Below, piece by piece: positions 45,528 to 52,972 of a stretch of 64,000 nt of DNA. Both the position numbers and the translations under genes were made by a program. Within the stretch, counting starts at the first letter, position 1. Every line of letters starts with the position of its first letter. The DNA is taken from NCBI GenBank assembly GCA_900604495.1, contig UWOR01000002.1, positions 310,001 through 374,000 on the forward strand. Reading direction: 5' to 3'. Source of the stretch: Desulfovibrio sp. Marseille-P6017. GTDB taxonomy: Bacteria; Bacillota_A; Clostridia; Peptostreptococcales; Peptostreptococcaceae. The notes under the pieces are model-generated. The model searched no databases, was not told the origin of the DNA, and worked only from the letters and a program-made list of their open reading frames with translations.

Positions 45528-46350
45528 AAACAATAAGATAATAAATGATAAATCAGGCAATGAAATTGAAAATATAAGTTTAGAAGAATTAGATTTAGAA
45601 ATGAATGAATTTTATATAGATAAAGAAAAAATTAACTCAATTAAAGCACCTAATGATATGAAGATTTGGATAAAGGAATCTATAGATAAAGCTGAGTTAG
45701 ATATAAAGAAAAGTAAAAATAAAAAAAGATTAGTAGCAAGTGCGGCGAGTATATTTATTATTTTTAGCGTAGGTGTATATAACCCTGCATTAGCTCATAA
45801 AATACCTATTTTAGAAATGGCGTTAAGAAATATAAATTCAACTTTGAAAATTGATGAACTAGCATATAGGTTAGGAATAGATAATATAGTTCCCAAAGCT
45901 ACTTTAGACAAAGATAATAAAATAAAGTTTGTTAAACCTATAAAATATAAAGTAAATAATGTAGATAATATAAGTGAAGATCAAGAAGATGAGATATTAA
46001 GTAGTATTAATGATAACTCAGAAAGCCCTAAAAGTGAATATTTAGCAGTTCAGTTTATACATAAAATGTCAAATAGTATAATAAACCCTATAGACAATAA
46101 AAAGTATGGAAATATAGAGATAACACCAAAAAGTATAGAACTAGCAATTAGTGGATTAGAATATATTAAAAATAATGAGGCAAGGAATTATTTATATGCA
46201 GAACTTAATAAGTGGAAAAAGGGTGAATTTAGAAATGCTGTAGAAGTTCATAACTATGTATGGAATATATTAGATGGACAAGTTGGTAAAGCTATATCTA
46301 TAAATGAAGAAAGGATAGAAGATATAATTAATAATTACTTTAATAATTAA
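45520..46350 (+). CDS. Single-pass anti-sigma factor, DUF4179/DUF6241-like
   Basis: 276 residues. A cytoplasmic N-terminus of about 70 residues ends in a basic stretch, then one TM helix (about 71-87), followed by NPALAHKIPILEMAL, a DUF4179-type junction. A C-terminal extracytoplasmic domain from about residue 170 has the pattern LAVQFIHKMSN...NKKYGNIEITPKSIELAI and WKKGEFRNAVEVHNYVWNIL, like DUF6241 as I remember it. The layout is that of a membrane anti-sigma factor holding the ECF sigma. RseP (11908-12912) could cut it. The stimulus is unknown. Confidence 0.7.
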   Translation: MSKNNKIINDKSGNEIENISLEELDLEMNEFYIDKEKINSIKAPNDMKIWIKESIDKAELDIKKSKNKKRLVASAASIFIIFSVGVYNPALAHKIPILEMALRNINSTLKIDELAYRLGIDNIVPKATLDKDNKIKFVKPIKYKVNNVDNISEDQEDEILSSINDNSESPKSEYLAVQFIHKMSNSIINPIDNKKYGNIEITPKSIELAISGLEYIKNNEARNYLYAELNKWKKGEFRNAVEVHNYVWNILDGQVGKAISINEERIEDIINNYFNN

Positions 46351-46366
46351 TAAGGGGGAGAACTAA

Positions 46367-48364
46367 ATGAAATTAAAGAGAATTATTTTATTAATAAGCA
46401 TTATAAGTTTTACGATGATTTTTTTAGTAGGATGTGGCACTAAAGATAAAGTACAAAGCAGTATAAACAATTATGTACAATTACTAAATGAAAAAAAGTA
46501 TGATGAATTTTATGAAGGATTATCAAAAAAATCTAAAGAATATATTGAAACTGAGTATGGGGGTAAAGAAGGATTTATAAATAAATATACATCAATTTAT
46601 TCTGCTATGAATGTAAGTAATATTAAAATAGCATTAAAAGAAAGTAAGGAAAATTTACAAGTCCCTATAAGTATTAGCATGGATACATCTGCTGGACAGT
46701 TAAAATATGATGATTTAATTATAAAATTAGAAAAAGAAGATAATGAATATAAAATATCTTGGAGTGAGAGTCTTATATTACCTAACATGATTCAAGGAGA
46801 TAAAATAAGAGTTCAAATATATAACGGAAGTAGAGGAAGAATATTAGATAGAGATGGAAATATACTTGCATACGATGGAGAAGTTAATTATATATATATA
46901 AATCCAAAAACTTTTGATAAGAGTAATGTAAGTAATTTAGCTAGTATTTTAGATATTAGCGAAGAATATATACAAAATAAGTTAGATAGTAATTCAAATC
47001 CAGACCACCTAATATTTATTGTAAAAGTTTCAAAGTATGATGAAGAAAAGGCAAGTAAAGCACTTGAAATAGAGGGGGTTAATGTACAAGTAGGAATATC
47101 AAGAGTCTATGCACAAGGTGAGGCATTTGGTAGTTTACTTGGTTATATTGGAAATATAACAGCTGAAGAATTAGAAAAAAATTCAGATAAAGGTTACACT
47201 GCAAGTAGTCAGATAGGTAAAAATGGATTAGAACAAGTATATGAAGAGAAGTTAAGAAGTAAAGATGGAGTACATATTTATATAGAAAGAGGAGAAGAAA
47301 AAATTACTGTAGCCAAAACAGATTCTAAAGATGGAGAATATATACAATTGGCCATAGATTCAAAGCTTCAGCAAGAAATATATAATCAAATGGATAATGA
47401 AAAAGGTGCATCTATTGCAATGAATTCTACTACAGGAGAAGTATTAGCTATGGTAAGTTCACCTTCATATGATTCAAATACATTGGTAAGTTACAAAACT
47501 AAAACTATAGCTAAAGAGTTGGAAGAAAGCAAAAATGCAGAGTTTGATAATAGAGCAAATAATGCGTACTCTCCAGGGTCTACAATGAAGCTTATAACAG
47601 CAGCAATTGGTCTTGAAAATAATGTAATAAATCCAAATGAAAAAATGAGCATAAAAGGATTAACTTGGCAAAATTCTTCTTCTTGGGGAAATTATAAAGT
47701 AAGTAGAGTAAAAGATATAGATTCAGTTGGTTTATATGAGGCAACAATATATTCTGATAATATATACTTTGCTGATAAAGCTATCAAGTTAGGACGCGAA
47801 AAATTTATATCAGGTGCTAAGAAGTTTGGAATAGGAGCAGATATAAAATTTGAATATCCTATGGCTAAATCACAAATTTCTAATAGTGGAAGTATAGAAG
47901 ATGAAATACTACTAGCAGATACGGGTTATGGTCAAGGAGAAGTACTTACCACTCCTCTTGAAGTAACTATGGCATATAGTTCATTGGCTAATGGTGGAAA
48001 AATAATGGCGCCTAGACTAGTTATAAGTGAAAATAGTGAACCTAATATATATAGTGAAGCTATATCAAAAGATTTTTTAGAAGAATTAAAAAAAGATTTT
48101 TCTGGAGTAATAAATGATCCTAATGGAAGTGGATATTTATGTAAAATAGATGGAGTTAATCTAGCAGGGAAGACTGGAACTGCAGAAATAAAATCTAGTA
48201 AAGATGATAATAATGGGAATGAAAATAGTTGGTTTGTAGCAGTAGATCTAGATAATTCAAAATTATCAATAGCTATGGTAATGGAAGATATGAAGGATAA
48301 ATCTACATCTTCATATTTAGTTCCAAAAGTAAAAAATGTAATAAAAAGCTACTTAAATAGATAA
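46367..48364 (+). CDS. Lipoprotein class B penicillin-binding protein (MecA/PBP3-like)
   Basis: 665 residues: D,D-transpeptidase that crosslinks peptidoglycan outside the membrane. Lipobox LVGC (Cys23), an NTF2-like MecA_N domain (about 30-140: INNYVQLLNEKKYDEFYEGL), a dimerisation domain starting NGSRGRILDRDGNILAYDG, and the transpeptidase with S405-TM-K408, S463-D-N465 and K602-T-G-T605. The architecture equals PbpC of Bacillus and MecA/PBP2a, which in some species gives low beta-lactam affinity. It sits 16 bases after the anti-sigma gene. Resistance is inference. Confidence 0.9.
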   Translation: MKLKRIILLISIISFTMIFLVGCGTKDKVQSSINNYVQLLNEKKYDEFYEGLSKKSKEYIETEYGGKEGFINKYTSIYSAMNVSNIKIALKESKENLQVPISISMDTSAGQLKYDDLIIKLEKEDNEYKISWSESLILPNMIQGDKIRVQIYNGSRGRILDRDGNILAYDGEVNYIYINPKTFDKSNVSNLASILDISEEYIQNKLDSNSNPDHLIFIVKVSKYDEEKASKALEIEGVNVQVGISRVYAQGEAFGSLLGYIGNITAEELEKNSDKGYTASSQIGKNGLEQVYEEKLRSKDGVHIYIERGEEKITVAKTDSKDGEYIQLAIDSKLQQEIYNQMDNEKGASIAMNSTTGEVLAMVSSPSYDSNTLVSYKTKTIAKELEESKNAEFDNRANNAYSPGSTMKLITAAIGLENNVINPNEKMSIKGLTWQNSSSWGNYKVSRVKDIDSVGLYEATIYSDNIYFADKAIKLGREKFISGAKKFGIGADIKFEYPMAKSQISNSGSIEDEILLADTGYGQGEVLTTPLEVTMAYSSLANGGKIMAPRLVISENSEPNIYSEAISKDFLEELKKDFSGVINDPNGSGYLCKIDGVNLAGKTGTAEIKSSKDDNNGNENSWFVAVDLDNSKLSIAMVMEDMKDKSTSSYLVPKVKNVIKSYLNR

Positions 48365-48444
48365 TTTATTAATTTAAAATTAGTATAGTTGATAGAATAT
48401 AGAAGAAAATATATTTACGAAAATAAATATATAGGAGAATGAAA

Positions 48445-49208
48445 ATGAAAGATTTAAAAATAATATTATCAACTATACTAGTTATGTTTTTTATAGTTTT
48501 AAGTAACTCATATGCACAAGAAAAGAATGATTTAAGTGCAAATAATATGTTTACAATAGAAGTTAAGAGTATAAATGAAGAAAGTGAATTCTTTAAAGCA
48601 AATATAAAATATCCATTTTTAAAAATTAAAGAAAATTATAATGATAAAAATACTATCAAAGTAATTAATAAAATTAATGAGGATATAGAAAAATACGTAT
48701 TAAATTTTAAAGAAGAGATAGAAAACAGTCTAAAAAATATGAAAATGAATATACAAATGATCTTTCAAAAGATAAAAATCAACAATATGTAAAATATCAG
48801 TATGAAGCGTATTCAGAGTACGATGTTACTTATAATAAAAATAATATTATCTCAATACCTTTAACTACATATAATTTCACAGGAGGAGCTCATGGGATAA
48901 CTTATTTAAAATCATTTAATTACAATTTACTTACTGGAGATAAAATTTTATTAAGTGATATGTTTAAAAAAGATGTAGATTATAAAAAAGTAATTAATGA
49001 TTATATAAATTCAGAAATAAATAAAAATAAAGAGTTATACTTTACAGGAAAAGAAGGGTTTAATGGGATATCTGATAATCAAGATTTTTATATTGAAGAT
49101 GATGGAATTGTGATTTATTTCCAAGTTTATGATATAGCACCATATTATGTTGGAATTCCAAAGTTTAAAATTGACAATAATCAATTTAAAAAATACTTAA
49201 ATATATAA
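48445..49208 (+). pseudogene. Secreted DUF4163/DUF3298 (RsiV-like) protein with a one-base frameshift
   Basis: Starts at ATG 48445 (AGGAG seven bases upstream) with a signal peptide ending NSYA-QE. The N-terminal part (FFKANIKYPFLKIKENYNDK) is DUF4163-like. After NSLKNM the frame closes at 48792, while another frame continues as KYENEYTNDLSKDK...NFTGGAHGITY...FYIEDDGIVIYFQVYDIAPY, the DUF3298 hallmark. One more A in the run 48732-48737 joins them. RsiV, the lysozyme receptor of Bacillus, has this domain pair, so a lysozyme- or wall-fragment-binding role is inference. Sequencing error and true lesion are both possible. Confidence 0.75.
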
Positions 49209-49239
49209 AAAAGACAGATAATAAAATCTGTCTTTTTTT
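49207..49239. terminator. Bidirectional terminator
   Basis: AAAAAAGACAGAT / ATCTGTCTTTTTT, six-base loop; serves the DUF3298 and DUF1002 genes. Confidence 0.85.
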
Positions 49240-49251
49240 ATTTTAGTTATT

Positions 49252-50529
49252 TTATTGTTCTGTAGCATGTTCACTATCAGAAGGATTTACTGTATCATTA
49301 TTGTTTGAGTTATCTACATCTTCAGATGGATTTTCAACTGTACCATTTTGAGTTGATGAAGAATCTGGTTGAACATTTTCATAGGTAGTAGAGTTTTGTT
49401 CTAATGAATTAACATCACTATCATTAGATTCTTCTGTAGTAGAAGTATTACTATCCACATTATTAGAATCATTATTATCAAACAATCCTGTAAACCAATT
49501 CCAAATTTTTGCAAAGAATCCTTCTACTTGTTCACTTGAAGGTAAGTTTATAGCATCCTTATCTGTAGCATCTATAACTGCATTATCTCCAAGTAGAGTA
49601 TCGTTAGTATTTTCAAGTATACCTAAATCTTTGTTTCCTTCAAATATACCAGACACCCACTGACCGATACCACTAAACCAATTTTTTATAGAGTCGAAAA
49701 ATCCTGGTTTTATTTCTCCAGCAGCGATTAAACTATCATTTACGTTATCTTTAACGCTATTTAAAGCATTTTTTATGCTATTATAATCATAATCTTGTTG
49801 TGCTATTTTAGCCATTAATTCCTCTATTTGTTTTTGTTGTTCACTTGTTAAAGTTATATTATAGTTATTAGTAATATTATTTATAGTCTCAGCTATTTGA
49901 ACAGTATCACTAGTGTTGTTCTTTATTATTTCTGTTTTTATATCATTAATAATTCCTGTAGCTTTATCTTGACCAGATTCTCCACCTATTTCATCAGCTA
50001 AATCACCAGTTATTATTAATTCTTCTGATGCAATTTCCTTTTTATCTTCATCTAAAGGCTCTCCAGTTGCATCTTCAAAAGCCTTCATTATACCTGTCAT
50101 CATTCCTGTTCCTGATACAGGGAATGGAGCCGCAGCAACTACGTTAGCATCTTCTATACCAACTGTTGACATTATACTTGCTATCATAGAACTTGTAGCC
50201 CAAGTTATATTTGCAGTTTTAACATTGATACCACTACCAGACTTAGTAGGCTCAACATAAGCACAAGAATAAGTTTTTTTACCTAGCTGTGCTTCAGTAG
50301 CAACACCTTCAAGATACTTTCTTTCTTCTTGGTTATTTACTTCTACTATTACAACTTCATTTTCATTAACACCAAAATACTTTAACATAGTAGCTCTTTG
50401 TTCAGTACTTAAGTTTGCACCTAGAGTAACAACTCTAGTTCCATCAGCAAATGCAAAATTTATGCTTCCTAAAAATAAAGCACCACAAAGTAATAAGGAA
50501 GTTATTTTATTTTTTAATTTCATACTCAA
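49252..50529 (-). CDS. Secreted DUF1002-domain protein
   Basis: 425 residues. Signal peptide to about residue 28 (..INFAFA-DG), then the DUF1002 domain (TRVVTLGANLSTEQRATMLK, EVNNQEERKYLEG, YSCAYVEPTKSGSGINVKT, ITWATSSMIASIMSTVGIED). The second half has a coiled helical region and two similar Trp-rich amphipathic segments (FDSIKNWFSGIGQWVSGIF and FFAKIWNWFTGLFDNND), separated by a charged linker. The tail is Ser/Thr/Asn/Asp-rich. DUF1002 proteins are exported in Firmicutes with unknown function. ATG with AGGAGA; strongly terminated on both sides. Confidence 0.8.
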   Translation of the reverse strand: MSMKLKNKITSLLLCGALFLGSINFAFADGTRVVTLGANLSTEQRATMLKYFGVNENEVVIVEVNNQEERKYLEGVATEAQLGKKTYSCAYVEPTKSGSGINVKTANITWATSSMIASIMSTVGIEDANVVAAAPFPVSGTGMMTGIMKAFEDATGEPLDEDKKEIASEELIITGDLADEIGGESGQDKATGIINDIKTEIIKNNTSDTVQIAETINNITNNYNITLTSEQQKQIEELMAKIAQQDYDYNSIKNALNSVKDNVNDSLIAAGEIKPGFFDSIKNWFSGIGQWVSGIFEGNKDLGILENTNDTLLGDNAVIDATDKDAINLPSSEQVEGFFAKIWNWFTGLFDNNDSNNVDSNTSTTEESNDSDVNSLEQNSTTYENVQPDSSSTQNGTVENPSEDVDNSNNNDTVNPSDSEHATEQ

Positions 50530-50692
50530 TCTCCTTTAATTTATCGTACAAACAATGTATACGATTTGTTATCAGAATTTATGTATCCCCCTGTTAATAT
50601 ACTATAAACTATTTTTTTATTCAATGCATTTACAATTTTGTAACTCTAATGACAAAAAAGTTAAGAATTTCTTAATAAATATTAATAAAAAT

Positions 50693-50745
50693 AAAAATAT
50701 TCTAGTTTATAGACTTATAAATATTATAATTACTAGAATATTTTT
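50693..50745 (-). terminator. Terminator of the PIG-L gene
   Basis: AAAAATATTCTAGT / ACTAGAATATTTTT; on the minus strand the stem is followed by a T-run. Confidence 0.7.
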
Positions 50746-50764
50746 GTCAATACTTTTAAATTAT

Positions 50765-51550
50765 CTATATATCTAGATGATGTAAATAGGATTTAGCATG
50801 AAAATCATTTAAAAGTGCATCAAATGATTTATTATCTGATTTGTATCCTATTCCTTCTCGACCTATAGATTCATCTATAATTTTATACTGATTACAAGAA
50901 TTTTTTATTTTATTAAGATCTTTATTTGAAATTATATAGTAAATTTCAAGAATATTTTTGGGTACATGGTATACAAATTTAGGTTTAATAAAAAATCGTG
51001 CATCTTTTATATACCCATTATCATACAAAGATTTAATAACCAATCCATTTTTTAAATGTTGAGGATGGTTATCATATTTATAAGTATGAGCAATATGAGT
51101 TACACTTTTATATTTTTTTTCAAAACTTAAAGCAGTTTCTTTCATTAAATTAAAGTCCGATGAATTAGAAGGATTTTTATCTGATAAGATTAAGACATTT
51201 TCTTTTTTTATGCCTAAAGCCTCAACGGATGATAAAAATTCTTTATTACGTATTTCCCTTTTTTCTTCAATAGTTAAATCTTTATATTTATCATACTTAT
51301 CAAAAATATAAGATCCCGATCCATTTGAAATAAGCACTATAAAAACATGATTATTGCCTCTTTCATTTATTGCATTTAAAATAGCACTACCAGCCCAAAG
51401 AATTTCATCATCTTGATGCTGAGGATAAAAAACAACATAGTCATTAAATTTTTTATTTGAATAAAGAGATATGTAGTTTATAAACAATAAAATAAATATC
51501 AAAATAGGTAGCAATATCCATATAAAGTACTTTTTTGATTTAAATTTCAT
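50765..51550 (-). CDS. Membrane-anchored PIG-L family deacetylase
   Basis: 261 residues, one TM helix at the N-terminus (about 9-28) and the catalytic domain outside or at the membrane. Zinc motif HQDDE at residues 45-49 and HPQH near residue 165; SNGSGS and REIRNKEFLSSVEALGIKK are family blocks. PIG-L enzymes remove N-acetyl groups from GlcNAc-type sugars (GPI, bacillithiol, mycothiol or teichoic-acid glycans). The membrane anchor argues for a cell-envelope glycan here; substrate unknown. Confidence 0.88.
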   Translation of the reverse strand: MKFKSKKYFIWILLPILIFILLFINYISLYSNKKFNDYVVFYPQHQDDEILWAGSAILNAINERGNNHVFIVLISNGSGSYIFDKYDKYKDLTIEEKREIRNKEFLSSVEALGIKKENVLILSDKNPSNSSDFNLMKETALSFEKKYKSVTHIAHTYKYDNHPQHLKNGLVIKSLYDNGYIKDARFFIKPKFVYHVPKNILEIYYIISNKDLNKIKNSCNQYKIIDESIGREGIGYKSDNKSFDALLNDFHAKSYLHHLDI

Positions 51551-51625
51551 CTTATATCAACTCCTTTTTATAAGAAGATTTATAATATACTATGAAAAAA
51601 AGATATATATTTGACAAATAATTAT

Positions 51626-51683
51626 AAAAAAGTATGTCTAAAAATACTCAAAATAGTAAGAAAAATGAGTATAATTGACATAC
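51626..51683 (-). terminator. Terminator of the UppS-like gene
   Basis: GTATGTC / GACATAC with inner ATACTCA / TGAGTAT; a T-run follows on the minus strand. Confidence 0.7.
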
Positions 51684-51693
51684 CATATGTATA

Positions 51694-52335
51694 TTATCCA
51701 CCTAAAGTAACGTCTTGTTTATCGTACCAATTTAACGCATCATAAAAATCTTGTGGCTTAAATGCAGGCCAGTAACTATCTATTATATAAAAATCTGAAT
51801 ATACAGATTGAACTGGTAAAAAACCACTAAGTCTTCTTCTTCCACCCCATCTAATAATTAAATCAATACGTGAAATATCTTTTGAATGAAGATATGGAAG
51901 TATACGTTTCTTAGATGTATCGTTACCCTTTAATAAATTTAAGTCCCATTCCCAACCATAATGTATCAAGAAATTAACTTTAATACCTCCATTACCAAAT
52001 TTCCTTCTAGTAGTAAAAGGAATTAATTCCGTTGGAAATGCACTAGATTCTGTATTTCCAACGACTAGTATTTCACAGTCTTCTTTAGTTAAAAGCATGA
52101 CAGAATCAATACAAGCCTTTGTAAATGCTAATTTTTGATCTGATGGGCGTTTTGTATTATCAACTGTAAATCCATAAAAAGTTACTTCTTTTACATTTTC
52201 TTTTTGACAAAGCTTAAATACCTCAAGACCTGGATTAACTCCATATACATATCCTTTATCCTTACTTAAATTATTTTCTAAAGCCCAACGTCTATTTCCA
52301 TCGGGTATTATTCCAATATGCTCTGGTACTCTCAT
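51694..52335 (-). CDS. Divergent undecaprenyl-diphosphate-synthase paralogue
   Basis: 213 residues of the cis-prenyltransferase family (second copy besides uppS at 9066-9800). The catalytic Asp is kept in IGIIPDGNRRWA (Asp12). The second half is changed: RTSGEQRLSNFLLWEL of the true enzyme reads IRWGGRRRLSGFLPVQSVYS here, and the NYGSR block is replaced by IHYGWEWDL. Such divergent members make short or irregular prenyl diphosphates in other bacteria, so an altered product is possible. ATG after GGAGG-type site. Product unknown. Confidence 0.85.
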   Translation of the reverse strand: MRVPEHIGIIPDGNRRWALENNLSKDKGYVYGVNPGLEVFKLCQKENVKEVTFYGFTVDNTKRPSDQKLAFTKACIDSVMLLTKEDCEILVVGNTESSAFPTELIPFTTRRKFGNGGIKVNFLIHYGWEWDLNLLKGNDTSKKRILPYLHSKDISRIDLIIRWGGRRRLSGFLPVQSVYSDFYIIDSYWPAFKPQDFYDALNWYDKQDVTLGG

Positions 52336-52472
52336 AGAACCTCCATAAAATATAAATTATTGTATTATTTTCTCCATATAATTAAAAAAATAAACTCAAA
52401 GGTTGTACTTTATAATAAAAAATGAGAATTATATAACTTATTTATGACTAATTTTTAATTAATTTGCATTAA

Positions 52473-52501
52473 TTGACAATAATAAATATGAATGATATGC
52501 T
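52473..52501 (+). promoter_or_regulatory. Promoter of csoR
   Basis: TTGACA (52473-52478), 17 bases, TATGCT (52496-52501). Confidence 0.7.
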
Positions 52502-52540
52502 TTCTAAAGAATGAGTTTAATATAAAAAGGGGTGGGAATT

Positions 52541-52816
52541 ATGCGTAAATGCATGGATGCTGATAATTTACACAGAAGAATAAAAAAAGTTATTGGTCAA
52601 TTAAATGCTATAGATAAAATGATTGATAAAGATGTACCTTGTGAGGACATACTAATACAAATAAATGCAGTAAAGAGTGCAGTACATAAGGTGGGGCAAA
52701 TTGTACTAGAAGGGCACTTAAGTCACTGTGTAAAAGATGGAATAGAACACGGAGATGCAGATAAGGCAATAGATGAATTTGCTAAAGCAATAGAACATTT
52801 TGCACGAATGTCATAG
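52541..52816 (+). CDS. csoR: CsoR-family metal-sensing repressor
   Basis: 91 residues, all-helical DUF156 fold. The metal ligands Cys34, His59 and Cys63 keep the CsoR spacing (Cys-x24-His-x3-Cys), which in Bacillus binds Cu(I). Copper binding releases the repressor from G-rich operators. I begin at ATG 52541, after GGGGTGGG; a GTG nine bases earlier is in frame. Its own promoter and terminator separate it from the ATPase, whose promoter carries an operator-like palindrome. Confidence 0.9.
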   Translation: MRKCMDADNLHRRIKKVIGQLNAIDKMIDKDVPCEDILIQINAVKSAVHKVGQIVLEGHLSHCVKDGIEHGDADKAIDEFAKAIEHFARMS

Positions 52817-52819
52817 ATT

Positions 52820-52877
52820 AAAAAAGTTATCTAATATAATACTTTTAATTAAAAGTTTATAATTAGATAACTTTTTT
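52820..52877 (+). terminator. Terminator after csoR
   Basis: AAAAAAGTTATCTAAT with ATTAGATAACTTTTTT, perfect 16-bp stem. Confidence 0.85.
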
Positions 52878-52894
52878 ATTAATAGATAAATTTA

Positions 52895-52924
52895 TTGACA
52901 AATATAAATATATAGAACTACTAT
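52895..52924 (+). promoter_or_regulatory. Promoter of the metal ATPase
   Basis: TTGACA (52895-52900), 18 bases, TACTAT (52919-52924). Confidence 0.6.
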
Positions 52925-52940
52925 TTAATCATAAATACAT

Positions 52941-52956
52941 ATACCCCTATGGGTAT
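52941..52956 (+). promoter_or_regulatory. CsoR-like operator
   Basis: ATACCCCTATGGGTAT, arms ATACCC / GGGTAT around CTAT, matches CsoR sites (TACCC...GGGTA). It starts about ten bases after the predicted transcription start, so a bound repressor would block elongation. Confidence 0.65.
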
Positions 52957-52972
52957 AAAAGGGGATGGGATT

